From Planococcus citri (taxonomy: Eukaryota > Arthropoda > Insecta > Hemiptera > Pseudococcidae): a stretch of DNA of 64,000 nt. Position numbers and translations under genes: made by a program. The stretch spans positions 65,373,469 to 65,437,468 of the forward strand of contig NC_088677.1 in NCBI RefSeq assembly GCF_950023065.1. The letters run 5' to 3'. The notes beneath the pieces are model-generated. The model was not told where the DNA came from. It saw only the letters and a program-made list of their open reading frames with translations, and did not search any database. Below, one piece after another: positions 44,385-56,599 of the stretch (within the stretch, counting starts at the first letter, position 1; every line of letters starts with the position of its first letter).

Positions 44385-46040
44385 TCAGCTCCAAACCGAT
44401 GACCTCAAACACGAGTCTAGCGAATTTTTTTCTTTCGCGACTTCGCTTTTGATTTTAAGAGTTGAATCATCATCATTTTTCTCTTCGTGTACATTTTGGT
44501 TTTTGGATGTCGAAGCCGAAGCAAGAGATTCAAATTGTTGGGCAGTAGAGGTTTTAACACAACTTTTATTCCTTCTTTTTCGGCACATCGCTAGAACGAG
44601 TAGATCCATTTTTCTACTACTCGTCGAATCACCCAAACATTTGGGGCCTGGGGTGGATTTTTTCTTTCAAAGATAATTTTGAATTTACCCAGAAATGAAT
44701 AACCTAATTCTTGAATAAATTGTATTTTCAATTTTTTAAACATTTTTAGCGGGGGGGGGGGGGTTCTTGGTACAATTGTTTTTGGAAATTGAAGGAAATC
44801 AAAAAATTGAGAATTAATTGCTCTCAAATTCCAATAAATCTAAGTAGATGGAATCACAAAGAAAGCGAAACTTTAAAATGAGAGCTTACCATAAGAGAGG
44901 CATTCAACCTTTTTTGTTTAGGATTTTCGTCAATATAAGTATAATCGTTCATGATGACTTTTGAGTATTAACATCTACTTCTTTCTATATTTTTTGTGTA
45001 CCTGAGATTTGGATGATCTGGAAAATTGGAAAAATTAGTCTGGGAAGCCGAAAAAAAAACACCAAAAAACTAATGTCTCTGAATAAGTAAATTGTGTATT
45101 TTCTCGTAATCTTCTGAATTTTTTAAATCGAGTAGGTATATCAAAAAACGTCTCCCTGATTTTTAGATATATTTTAATCAGCATAAAAAGTTGCCCTTGG
45201 GGTAATTTTTTCAAGATTTCTCAGCATGAGCGTGATGGAGTAATATCATTTTTCAACTTTTCCAGCAAATTTTCTGGTGCTCAAAAAGTTGGCAACACTG
45301 ATTTTCTTCATCTCCAAAACGTATTTCTGACTCTGTGGCCTCCCACAAACTTACAAAAGTTCCAAACTCGCGCCATTTGTAGCTTTCAAGTTGACCCCGC
45401 TCAAACTTTACGGTATCCAATTATCCTCAGAATTCGTATATTTTGAGATCTACTGGTTACGCCATTTGTCATCACTCTCATCAAGACTTGCCTGCATGAA
45501 GAATATTTGAAAAATCGTCGATTTCCATTAGTGTGTGTAGAAAGCTTGGTGATTTGGCACGTAATGTGCCTCCTGATGGTGATTTGTTGAATGGATACTC
45601 GGAATCTGTTATTATCAGATGATAGATTCAAGACTACTTACTCACTTCTCATGTAATACCAAAGCACTTTTCAAAAAAAAAAGCGCAACGTGAAAAAAAC
45701 AGAGCACAAAAAAAGCACAACACAAAAAAACCATAATTATACAAAATAAAAGAAATGACAAAATAGTATACCTACTGTGATATTAGTGATACTTACTAAC
45801 ACTATAGTATATTTTATCATTTCTTTTTTTTTGTAAACCTGTAGTTCCATATCAGCTGAAACACTGTTCTCGGGCTCAGGTTTTTTTGGTTTATTTTCAG
45901 GACGTTCTACTAGCTTTTTATGATTGTTAAATCTATGCCAGAGCTTTCCAATGGCAACTGATCCTTTCGTGGCTGGGATGAAGTATGTTCCTGGAGGTTT
46001 GTTAGGGAAAGCTTTGAAAATTTCAGTTCTGATCGAACGT
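44385..46040 (-). CDS. candidate multi-exon gene, product unrecognised
   Basis: Three protein-like segments on the minus strand. Segment a (45839-46040, 67 codons) lies between TTACAG and CAG|GTTTAC and contains FPNKPPGTYFIPATKGS and GKLWHRFNNHKKL, ending in a charged Pro/Lys/Glu stretch. Segment b (45492-45605) lies between ATAACAG and a GC-type donor (GCAG|GCAAGT) and contains SPSGGTLRAKSPSF. Segment c (to the stop at 44385, acceptor GTTCTAG at 44591) is Ser/Lys/Glu-rich. Phases fit between b and c but not between a and b with the donor given, so an exon or an alternative donor is missing from this model. The 5' end is not found. A nuclear or chromatin-type protein is possible from the composition, which is only a guess. 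Confidence 0.33.
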
Positions 46041-46073
46041 CTGTAACATAATTATGTAAGAATAGAATAATTA

Positions 46074-46705
46074 CTGGGGTGGTCCTTAATAATACTTTAC
46101 AAAAAAAAATTGCGATTTCTTCTTCTCCTAGCCTTCAAAGTGGTGACCTCTGGTGAAAAAATAATTCCCAATTTTTTATTTTTTCCATTTTTGAAAAACT
46201 CGGGCTGCTGAGGGCCTCTCAATTTTTAAAAATTTGAAAAATCTAATTCGAAGCAAAATTTTTAAAATTAAAAAAAATTTTATATTTTAACACTTTTTAA
46301 AAGTTTTTTTTTGAGTATAATGAACTCTCATGAAGATATTAACTCCATCCCTAGTAAACCAAGTCGGTCCCCTGCAATAGCTGAAATTGATATTTGTACA
46401 TTAAATTTCAGATATTTGGGGGGGGGGGGTCAGCTTGGTTTTCAATGGGAGGGGTGGGGTTATAATCGTCTTGAAAGTTCATTTTGCTCAAAAGAGACCT
46501 TTTAGAAATAACAGAATTTAAAATTTTAAAATTTTACAGTAAATCTGTATTTTTTAAAAAATTTTTAAAAATTGAGTGTCCCACCGCAGCCCGAGTTTTT
46601 TGATAATGGAAAAAATAAAAAATAGGGAATTATTTTCTCATCAGAGGTCACCACTTTGGGGGTTGGGAAGGAGGAAAATCCCAACTTCGAAAATAAGGAC
46701 CACCC
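46074..46705. mobile_element. TA-flanked foldback MITE (about 632 bp)
   Basis: The ends CTGGGGTGGTCCTTA and (reverse complement) GGGTGGTCCTTA open long inverted arms of about 200 bp that share AAAGTGGTGACCTCTG and ACTCGGGCTGC words in mirror order. TA borders are at 46072-46073 and 46706-46707. It is inserted 33 nt upstream of the acceptor of segment a of the candidate 44.4-46.0 kb gene. Confidence 0.7.
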
Positions 46706-46879
46706 TAATAATAAAAAATGATGAAACTTTGAACTCGATTTCTACAAAATAGAGGGAAAACGTACTCATCCCGAATAATATCAAATAAAATATATTGTAT
46801 AAGTAACGAGTAAGCAAATTTCGGTGTTTTTCTTGTAGCATTTATCATGATTTTCATAGTAAGTTTTTATGGATCGGCC

Positions 46880-48250
46880 AGAAATATTGTAATTTCATTG
46901 CGAGTCACAGGCACTATTTCTAAGCTTTGATGGGACGATTGTGCAGCCAGAGACGAATTGACTGCACGTAATTCCGGCGAACATAGTTCGTATGCTTCAA
47001 AATCTTAAGCCAGCAGTTTCAAAAGTCATAAATCGACCATCATAGCTACTTCGTTCGCGTACACGGTTTTTTGAGCCCATCGCGAGGCCACCCTCATCAA
47101 TCATCATTTATGGAGCTCTCGAAACTCGTTGCTGTTGTTTTATCGACATCTCGACAAATAGTCGTGTATTTTTTCTCCTCATCCAATTAACACACGCACT
47201 GTCGCATTCAGAATAATACTTGTATGCTCGGTCGTGCGAAACCGGCAGCAACTTTCTAAGCGACAAATTATTATCGCTGCCAAGACGTTGTTGGTTGCTA
47301 GATTGGTACTCCTCCTCGTACTCTACTACCTAACCTACACGCAGTATCTAGGTACATTTTTCAGCAGTCCATAAAAAAGAATCCACGTGTAAGGAAGCCT
47401 CAGCGAGAGTGAGAAAGAGAGACCGATATCGATGTGTAGACATCGGACTGCAAAGAATAGGTACATAGCTGTAAAACGTAAGAAAAGACTTTACGCAATT
47501 CGTGATCGCGTCGATCGGTTGCTGCGGTTTCCACGCAATTTCGTGTTCGGTCCAGATGATCTGGCCGTCTCGCCGCGTCTGCTTTTTTAATTACGCTACC
47601 GACGACGATGCTACGGTATACCGTTTATTATTATTTTAATAAAACCGCAGAATCTATTTTCTCTCGCGTCTGTTGTACTGGAAATGGCTGGATAGTGGGT
47701 ATACGATGCATCTTGGTATCTTAAAACCTTCGTTCGCAGCAATGCTGCTGGTTATCTCGAGTTCGACTCACATCGTACTCGTATATGCAGGTACTTGGGA
47801 AACTTCCTTCGTCGTCGGTCGTTGTCGAGCGAGAAGACGAAAGAAAAAACCTCGTATTTGCGATAATCGATTATTCATTGTTTAAATTACGCGTCTTTGA
47901 AAAAAGTGTGAAAAAAAGCGAAGGAAAAAAAACATCGTACCTAGCTGAGCACTCAGCGCGCTATATGATTTCGCGCGCCGCAACAACGTAATTTTCCAAC
48001 TCGTTCCAGATGATGGATGATTGATTTCGCAAACGCAACCACGATAAGGTTCTTCGGTTTGTATACAAAATGGCGCGGCGCGGTGCGTCGCGTTTATCCA
48101 GCGTGTAGCGTAGAGCTCTGGAGTAGCTCTCCACCCTCCTGTGTCGCTTGGCTCGAAAACACTGGAAGAAAACGACCGACGAGTCGTTATTTTACGAAAT
48201 TATTCGTGTGAATGGTCTGCTGTTGAAGTTGGTAATCGAGGATTTTGGCG
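46880..48250 (+). promoter_or_regulatory. CpG-rich island around a candidate first exon
   Basis: GC- and CpG-rich, repeat-free sequence, sharply different from the AT-rich repeats on both sides. It holds a plus-strand signal-peptide-type exon (47706-47790). The composition and position fit a promoter and 5' untranslated region, although no single TATA or initiator motif stands out. Confidence 0.4.
47706..47790 (+). CDS. candidate signal-peptide first coding exon
   Basis: An ATG at 47706 opens 28 codons that read as a signal peptide or signal anchor: MHLGILKPSFAAMLLVIS then STHIVLVYA. They end at GCAG|GTACTTGG, a phase-1 donor. Phase-1 introns directly after a signal peptide followed by very long introns are typical of insect cell-surface and secreted genes such as immunoglobulin-superfamily members. 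Downstream exons are not in view, although the plus-strand recursive-splice candidate at 59.60 kb would fall in this intron. The donor is moderate and the frame stays open beyond it, so this is a hypothesis. Confidence 0.38.
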
Positions 48251-49174
48251 TTAAAGATGTATTTTTTACTTCCGATCAATTTGTTTGGTGATTTGGAAAA
48301 TGTGCGAGAAGGAAGAAGGGAGTTGGTATTGAAAAAAAAGTGTATTTTTTCTTTCATTGTATATTTGTGTTTGATTTTTAGGGATGGATGTTGTGAAGGT
48401 TTTTTCTGAGTGCTGGAAAATTTGATTATTCATCACCGTCTCGGAAATGACACGAAATCACCTTCAGATGATTGAAAATGGGTCATTCGACTTTAATTCG
48501 ACCAACGTTTTTGAGTAATCTCCTTCGATTTTGCTCAAATTTTAAAAAAAAAGGTTACCCACCCAATAAGTAAGAAACCCGCCATCACTTTGGTCCCAGC
48601 CCCCCTGGATGGGTGGGTGAAGGGGCTTCAATCATTTTCACATTATCTCGAGGTACTCAACTTCAGCAGCGCATACCTCCAAAGTTTTGATACTTTGATC
48701 AAAACTGATTTCACAGTTCGAAAGGACATTGCATTTTGAACCTTTTAAGGTGTTTTGAAATTTTTAAAAGTTGAAAGTTGAAAATGATTGAAATTATAAG
48801 TAATTTTTTTCATACCAGTTTCCAACTGGTCATAGGTAGGAAAATCAAAAATTACTTCATTTTTGAGTAAATACGACATAAAAATAAAAACATAGATGGA
48901 AAAATAGAACACATAGTAAAAATGAACAAAATGAAATAACCCCTCATCTAGACCTCGTGTAAGATGGAATATTTTGGTCAATTGTCCTTAAGTAGGATCC
49001 AATTGGAATCGAAGTAGTAAGTTGACTTGAGAGGAAATCTCACCGATTGATTTCAGTCATTGGAAGTTTATACGAGGTCTTTGATTTGGAACATAAAGAT
49101 GGAAAAATAATGCACAAATAATAAAACATAAAATAATAAAACATAAAAACACAACTATCGAGACGGACGGAACA

Positions 49175-49768
49175 TTAGAAATCGCGACGGTGAAAAAGGG
49201 GTGCGAGGTGCGCTAAAATTTGATAATGTATAAAAGGATGAGCGTAATAAGCGAATCGATCCGAATGATATGGTTCAAAAGCATCAATAATCGGCTCGAC
49301 GTCCTTCAAATAAATGATGACGTTAGCTGGTCCACATTGGGGGGCGTGGTGCTGCAACCAATTCCTGAACCATTTACGCTTCTCGTAATCTTTCTCCCTA
49401 CGGATGATAATGATCGGAAGTAGATATATCTTTTTGGCACCTCACGCCACTAGGTGTTTGAGAAGTCGTTTCATGTCGGAAATAATCTGCGTATAATTCT
49501 CAGCTAGAGCCATGTCATGGTTCCCTTCTGAGACCATAAGTCTTTCCGGTATATGTGCCACCATCTTGTCCAACTGATGATAAAGCTTGTCGGTGAAAAG
49601 CATTGAACCAGCGACGTCGCTAGTGTCCCATAGCTTGCGAAGAACTTTCTCCTTTCTAATAGGTTCTCGAGCGAGCCCATGGGCAAGCCCATCACCGAGG
49701 ATCATTCCCATAGATGTACCTTCTGATGCTTTTTTAAAATATTCAGTTTTCGAGATGGGTGTCTTTTA
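49175..49768 (-). pseudogene. SGNH/GDSL-hydrolase-like relic
   Basis: The minus-strand frame 49442-49768 has MILGDGLAHGL (the place of the GDSL block, with glycine where the catalytic serine should be), then LMVSEGNHDMALA (the place of the GxND block). After a frameshift near 49440 a second frame to 49175 ends in a HPFIHYQILAHLAP segment at the place of the C-terminal histidine block. Order and spacing of these blocks fit an SGNH-type hydrolase domain, known both as cellular enzymes and within some retroelements. Loss of the serine and the frameshift argue that it is dead. There are no flanking gene signals. The family assignment rests on motif order alone. Confidence 0.45.
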
Positions 49769-49769
49769 A

Positions 49770-51650
49770 TGAAGAGGAGCACCCCCTCCTCCAAATTTGG
49801 GCGAAACTTTCAAAAAAAAAAATCTGGGGCATGTGATATATCGAATTGTATGTTTTCGGTGACGCTAAACACGAATATGACGCTAGATTTTTGATTAGAC
49901 CCCATTCACGGCCCTCAGCACCTTCCCAAAGGGGATAAAAGTCAGAAAAATGGTTTCATTCGTGTGACACAATGACCCAAACGTCAAAATAGGGTATGGG
50001 ATAATGATCTGGCTGAAATAGGTGAAATTGGCCCCCTCTTCGATTTTCTTCCTATGATGGCGTCAGACGAGCGATGTCGAGAAATTTTGACTCGTTTTCT
50101 GTATTTTTGGTCATTTTATTGCGTCATTTTAAAAATTCATTTATTTTAGTAAAAATGAAGAAAAATTTTCGTCCTATGGTGCAGAGTTGAGGTCTTTTAT
50201 AGGTATATTTACGATACACATATTTTTTTGCTTCATTGTTTGTTCGTGGAACAAAAATAAATCGTAAGTAGAAAAAAAAATTGTTTGTTCATATTTTTGT
50301 GTGAAAACCCAGGAAAATCAAAGAAGTAGACCCGATACCACATTTTAAAATTTATCAAAAAGTTCCTTTCTCGATCTGAAGTTTTCCTACTCATTTTTCT
50401 TTTTTCAATTTCATTATTCTAATTGCCGAAAATTACAAAAAAAAAAATGAAATAAAATGTAGTTTTGATGTTAAATTTAGGAAAGTGACGATGTTTTCGC
50501 ATTACCAATCAACTTCTCTCCTCACGTCTCTTCTGCAATCCTATATTGATCTCTTTGTTTTTCAAAATTACTCAGTGATACTAGTTCAATTTAATCTCTT
50601 CCACCAGCTGAATTGGTTCGTTTTCTTGAAAGAAATAAGATCCTGAAAATTGCAGCTGGAATGATTGTTTTTCTCGAGTATTAAATTGGGGTGATGGGGG
50701 GGGGGGGAGGTTCATAGAAGTCAGTTTGTTTATACGTAGAATGTACGTACAGACGTACTGATTTTCAAACTTCTCAAGGTATTTAACCGCCCCTTGCCCC
50801 CCCAGGTCCTTCGTATCCTCAGTACAATTCAAGCATTTACTTTAAATTGAGCAAATTTTCATCATGCACATAAACCTTCCGAATGGATATCAAGGAATCA
50901 AAAATAGAACTCGTTTTCCATTCATTTTTCGACTCTTTTAAGATTTCAAAAGTCATTGCAGTGACCAAATGTCTCATGAAAATTTGAAAAATACTTACTA
51001 TCGAGATTTTTGGGGGTGTCCATCAGTAATGCATGGTTTGATTTAGTGTTTCTCAATTAAAAAAATTCTTGAATTCAGAAAATGTTCATGATTTGAAAAA
51101 AATTGCGGCACATAACACCGGGCCCCCGACCCTACGGCCCTCCCCAAATGATCCTTCTGGTGTCAAAACCTTGAAAGGATGTTCAATTTTTATGAACAAT
51201 AAGTCAACAGAAACTGTGCACAATTTTTTTTTATCCTGACCTCAATTGTTCCGAGTGGTCACAGATTAATATAAATGTGGGCAGGAGTGAGCAGTGAGGG
51301 AATTGACTGCAGGTAATCTGGAAGCATATTTTGTCACTTTTCCGAATTGAATTATGAATACCAAAAATTACCATGCTTTTTCAAGTTTGAAAACTTCAAA
51401 TGGTGAAAAGAACCCATAAAAATGTGAATCAAAAGTGAAGAAAAAAAATATTGTAAATACCCTTCTATAAGATTTGACTTCGTGTCGAAGCAAGTGTTTT
51501 TTCATTTTTACTACAAAAAAATGTTTCAAAATAACGCGATAAAACGACCAAAAACGCCTGAAGGGGTGAGGTTTGTAGTCAATAATTTCTGAGGATTTTT
51601 TCATATTAAGGGACATTATCTGAGACCATTCGTAAGAAAATCTGAGTGGA
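49770..51650. other. AT-rich DNA, no gene seen
   Basis: Contains A-runs, a G-run at about 50698-50708 and dispersed CCCC tracts of the type seen near 33030-33060. No splice-bounded exon or element ends were found. Confidence 0.4.
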
Positions 51651-51658
51651 GACTGATT

Positions 51659-51924
51659 TCAATGATCCGCTGTACGATCTCGTGGTGGATCATTCGAAAT
51701 AGAGGACTCATCAATAGCATAAGCTCCCACTGGTGACTCTACATACACCTTCTTCAGTATCATTCAATGCGATTCTGTAACACACAAAAAGTGTTTGAGC
51801 CATGTGCCATGTGCCACCAAGTATTTTACGATCATGAATCTTAAAAATGAGGTACTTACTCATCATCGGCTTCCTTACAGCGACAGCAACAATAGTAGAT
51901 CAGTTTACTGTAGACTACACCCAT
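51659..51924 (-). CDS. candidate acylated small protein, apparent frameshift
   Basis: An ATG at 51924 opens MGVVYSKLIYYCCCRCKEAD, with Gly2 and Ser6 as in N-myristoylation sites and a CCCRC cluster suited to palmitoylation. Exon 1 ends at a strong donor (GA|GTAAGTACC, 51858). An 84-nt intron ends in TTTTGTGTGTTACAG. In exon 2 the spliced frame reads IALNDTEEG and then soon stops, but the adjacent frame continues with a protein-like stretch (VYVESPVGAYAIDESSIS...) to a stop at 51659. A single missing base near 51749 would connect the two. It is either a sequence error, a recent frameshift or a shorter true product. A membrane-inner-face protein is the likely class. The family is not recognised. 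Confidence 0.45.
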
Positions 51925-52429
51925 ATTTAAATCATAAAATTATAATTTCAAATAAAACAATTATATAAATTATTTGAAGAACACATGAACAACGAATAAT
52001 GACGAATTGTTACCAATAATCAGAAAAAAAAAACAGCATGGATGCCTTTCTTGTTTGGCAACAACATATTTTTTCCTTTTTGGTTTCTCAATTTTCAAAG
52101 TTTTTAGAGTAGTTAACCATAGCAAAAAAAAACAAAAACTCTCCTGTAATCAGAAAATAGCAGATGGCCTGTTTTTCAGTAATTTTTGTTGTCACATGGT
52201 TTTGGGCACTTCCTAAAATTTGACCTTCTCATTTTCAAACCGACTAGTTTTTTTCCAAACGCGTGTGAATTCGAGAGTCGATAGACGCAAAGGTAAAACG
52301 GTACAAAATCTCGTTTCTTACACCCTGTTGATATTCGCAATCTATTTTTACCAGCGCACACCCCGCTATCAACGACAACGATGACGCAAAAAAGTATATT
52401 ATTCGTATCATATACACTAAACACGATTT

Positions 52430-53080
52430 TACATACCTCTCGTTGCGTTGGCTATTATATACATTCATAGTATAGGTATGCTAAACCCCTTTAGGCACTT
52501 TTTAAAGATTTCTTTATATTATTTCATTCGTTGTCGGATAGGGTTGTAAAAAATGTACGTAGATACATATATGCGAATATACACGTAGATATAAAGCTGC
52601 TCTAGACGTGGAGAAAAAAAATATATTAACGAAATTCTCCACCGGAAAGTGATCCTGGCAGGACGAAGGGGAGGGGAATGGAACGAAGTCTCGTGTAGGT
52701 ATCTTTTTTCTTTTTTTTTGGTGGAAACTCGTTCAAGAAAGAAGGGTAGAATTTAAAAAACATATCGCGGGGCCTTGTGAAAGCGTTCTCGTTTCAGCCT
52801 TTGGGCCTTTTTTTTCTCTTACTTTTTCTGGATGTACGAGTATATGCGATGAATACGTGTTCAACTGTTCACTGTTCGTGTATTAATCGATATAAATAAA
52901 CCGAGGTATTGGTAGGAGAATCCGAGTGGTATTTCGGAGAATAGTATACACTTGTAGAAATGAGTGTGCAAATATCCTAATTCTTGGGTGATGGGTGCCG
53001 GTAAGATCATCGTTCAACAACCTGCAAAAAATTCTCAAATGGTTATAAATTATTTAAATTACGAGTAGTTACACTATACC
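52430..53080. other. GC-richer flank, no gene seen
   Basis: Mixed sequence with TACGTAGATACATATATGCG words about 0.5 kb upstream of the candidate acylated-protein gene. It could hold its promoter. No motif is strong enough to call. Confidence 0.3.
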
Positions 53081-53439
53081 TATCTACACGTTGTGCGCAG
53101 AATCGAATACTAAGTATTTTCTTGACTGATACTTATGCTTCCAATCATCTTTGAGCTTATTTGAATGGTTGTGAACTTGGAAAAAATAACAGTTAAGGTA
53201 CACCTTTTCAAAGAGAAACAATTACTATGCATGGAAATTTCTGTTCCACAAAAAGCAAAAACCCACTCGCGATCATGTACAGTTTATGTTGCATTAGAGT
53301 AAGTTTGATATCTCGTTGGTCGATCTTGTACTGATTTGCTCCTTGCAATAAGGGGCGGGGGGGTTGCTTCTTGGGCCGCGACCCTTGAAAAAAGTGAACA
53401 CTTCTGCGATGACTCTTGATGAAATTGACGTAATAAATA

Positions 53440-55620
53440 CCTTGAGTTTGAGCCTCATTTTGTTGTAGAAAATTGCTGCCATCGTGGTGTGCTGAATTGA
53501 ACAATTTTTTCTTGAATTTGAACAGTAAGGTGGGGTGGAAAAAGAGGCATGACTTGAATTTTGGGCGAAAATTGACGAGGAAGTTTACTTTGAGTGGAAG
53601 ACTACCCAGAAAAAATTCCAGGTCTCTCGTAGAGGAAACTAAACAAGGAATTCTCTGAGTAGAGCTCTTAAAAGAAAAAAAAAGGTTGGACACTCTGTCA
53701 ACAGCGCTAATCTCCTGTCACCCTCTTGAGTTCCGGACCTTTTTGATCTATTTACATCGAATTTCAGTCCCACTTTTAGTCCTCTGTTAGCCACTTGAAA
53801 GTTGGTGGATGGCAAGAATTTCGTTCTTCATCATTTTCATGACACTTTTCAACCATCAAAATTTTCTTTTGCTGAAAGTAAAATGAATGCTGGATTCTGA
53901 CCTAAACAGGTTGAAATATCGCGATAACTACTCTTTGTTCTGTCATTTTGATCAAAATTGTCCTAATTCACTGTTTTTGGATTGATATTTTTTTTCGAAC
54001 TCCGCGATACAAAAATGAGTGAAAAAAAATGTGAATTTTCAAGATTTCGTCAAAATGATCGCAAGAAAGATGTTTATTGTGGTATTTCAACCTGCTGAGA
54101 AGGGATTTAGTGTTTGTTTTTCTAAAATATACTTTTTAATGGTAAGAACAGTGATTATGAAATCGATGAGAAATCAAAATATGTATGTATCTGTCATTCA
54201 CCAATCTTTGAGTTGTTTGTAGAGGGCAACGAAGATATATTTTTTTCAAAAATCACCCTAATCATGAGCACTCTTGGCTTAGATCTTTGTATGGCGCGGC
54301 GGGAGCTCAATTTTTTTTTTGGATAGTCTTACCACTTGAAGTAAAACTTCTTCGCCAATTGTCGTCAAAATCTAGGATACCTTTTTTTTATGTAATTTTT
54401 TCATTCAAACTTGCAATTAGGAATTTTATCAGTCTGTTACAAAATATGTATTACGTCATTTTTATATTATTTGAATAAAACCAGGTTAGTAATAAGTCAT
54501 TTTACCTTATAAGATTGAATCGGGTATAAATGAAGTTCTCGCTCGGATTGTATGTTTTACCCTGATCTTCGCTCTATTGTCCCAATAAGCTCGGTACACA
54601 TATTCTTTCGCGACTATGTTAAGTTATTTAGTTAGCTTTGACCGCGTAAGGCGATGACTTTCCTCGGTGGCTTGTGGGAAAATTGATGCACCCTACCCGG
54701 GTTTTAGCCTCGTTTTGTTACAGGGAATCTGCTTGAATTGTAATATCAAATGTGCTGAATTAAAGAGCACTCTTGAGTGCAAAAATAGGATGGATCGCAA
54801 AAAAAAAGTATGAGGATTTTTACAATTTAGTAATAACGTTCATTTTGAGTTGAAAGTCACTCAGGAAAATGTTTAGTCCTGCAGGTGTCTCGAGGAAAAA
54901 GTATGGGTCTTCAAAGAAGAACATCTTTGAAAGAATTGTGATTTTTTCGTTCTTGTCCCTATCTAACCTGTTTTGGGAAAAATGGTTCATTTCCAAAATA
55001 TATTTTTATGAGGTTCAACGTTGACCTGAGGCATTGCCATCAAAATCCGAGACCACTTTTAGGGTTCTACTGAGCGGTTGAAAATTTACTGATGGCTTAT
55101 TTTTGGGTAAGTTTGTGTTTGTTTTTTGAAAATATTTTTTCTCGAATATTGTTGTATTAATCATTCCAAAATATCTTCCAAAGCGAAATAATCGAGAAGA
55201 AAATATTTTCGAAACTTGAGTTTGCGCATAAATGAATTATTTGTGAGTTTTCAATAACTCAGTGACACTCTAAAAGTGGTCTTAGATTTTGATGGCAATG
55301 GTGGTCTAACTATGAGTTTAAACGCAGAACCACAATAAGTTTCATTTTTCTCAACACAGGTTGGGTACGTGCTAGAGCGAAAAACCACAATTGTCTCAAA
55401 AAGACCATCGTCCTTGGAGCCCCATAACTCCCCTCCAGCAGAACCTCAGGAGAAAGTATTTTTTCTGGGAAACTTTCGAATCAAAGTGAATCGATTTTTA
55501 CTGATTTTGATCGAAATTCTTCCTCATAGTTATTGTTTCGCGATCCAGCCTGCCTGCAGAATTCCCAAAATGAGAATTCCAGCTCCTCAAATTGATGAGA
55601 AGCAATGCTAAAGTGCATTG
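53440..55620. repeat. diverged repeats of an interspersed family
   Basis: Segments at 53450-53650, 54700-54910 and 55430-55500 share words in the same order (GAGCCTCATTTTGTT, GTGCTGAATT, TTTACTTTGAGT, AGGAAAA). This indicates ancient tandem or dispersed copies of one element. The 161-codon minus-strand frame at 53208-53693 crosses one copy and is probably not a gene. Confidence 0.4.
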
Positions 55621-56599
55621 AATTTCGAAATTTGAGTTTTTAGTTTGAAAATAGCGAGCCTTTGGCTAGACTTTTTCCAAATTTTTGTGAAATTTGTAAC
55701 AAATTGTTTTTTGGGTTCCTTTAACCTTTTCCTTGAGAAATGTGTTTTTACAAAACTATGATGAAAATGATTTACCTTTCTCATAATTGCTTGGATTCTT
55801 ACGAGGAAATAATCAGAGTGATAAGAAATAACGATTTATGTTATTCTGTATAGAGAGCGACATTTACGGTGTCATTTACGGTGGCGTCGTTGGTGACGCG
55901 CGACGGTGGCATTTGTTATAATCCTTTTGGACAAAATTCCTAAGTTTCTTCCTTTATGGCCTTGTAGATCCAAAGTTGGGAAGATAGATGGTGAGGAAAC
56001 GTTGTGAAGTGATGTCAAAAAATTCTGGTAGAAATTTCAGATCTGGCTCTGGTACTTGACTTCCCAACGATCAGATGGGGTACAAATTTTTCTAAAATTT
56101 TCTAACTAAAAATACTAATTTTATCACTTTTATGTCTTGTTGCACTTGAATCAAGTGGATCTCATCCAGATGACAGTGCTAGGTGGAGGCAGGGCATCTC
56201 CCGGGTCTGAAATTGTCACCATTCGAACTTTTGAAAAAAGCAGATGGTCATGTAGGCTACTACGTTTGGTTTTTTTCCCAGTTAGTGGAGGAGATAACTA
56301 CTTCGTTAAGGTTTCAGTATTTGCTCCAGCTTCGCTGGAATTTGACGATCGAGGGTCGATGTCGACGTTTTTTAATACCGTTCATTAGGTCGATATTTTT
56401 ATTAGATATACATTTTTCAAAAAATAAAAGATGAAAAAAATGTTTTACCTATACGTAATAGGTACGTATCTTCAATATTCTGGCATGTGGCATAGTTGCA
56501 TTCATACATATGTGTGGTTGGGGGGGGGGGATGATGAGAAATCTCCCCGAATAATTGAAAATATTGATCGAGTTGCTTCGAGTTCGTCAACCCAAACTT

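Noticed and set aside
53208..53693. 161-codon minus-strand ORF
   Set aside because: It crosses a copy of an interspersed repeat seen again at 54.7 and 55.4 kb. Composition is Phe/Lys/Ser-rich, as expected from T- and A-rich DNA, and the other strand is also open.
56137..56434. Two overlapping 83-codon plus-strand ORFs
   Set aside because: They overlap in different frames with equal length, and no splice or start context favours either. Not supportable as a gene.
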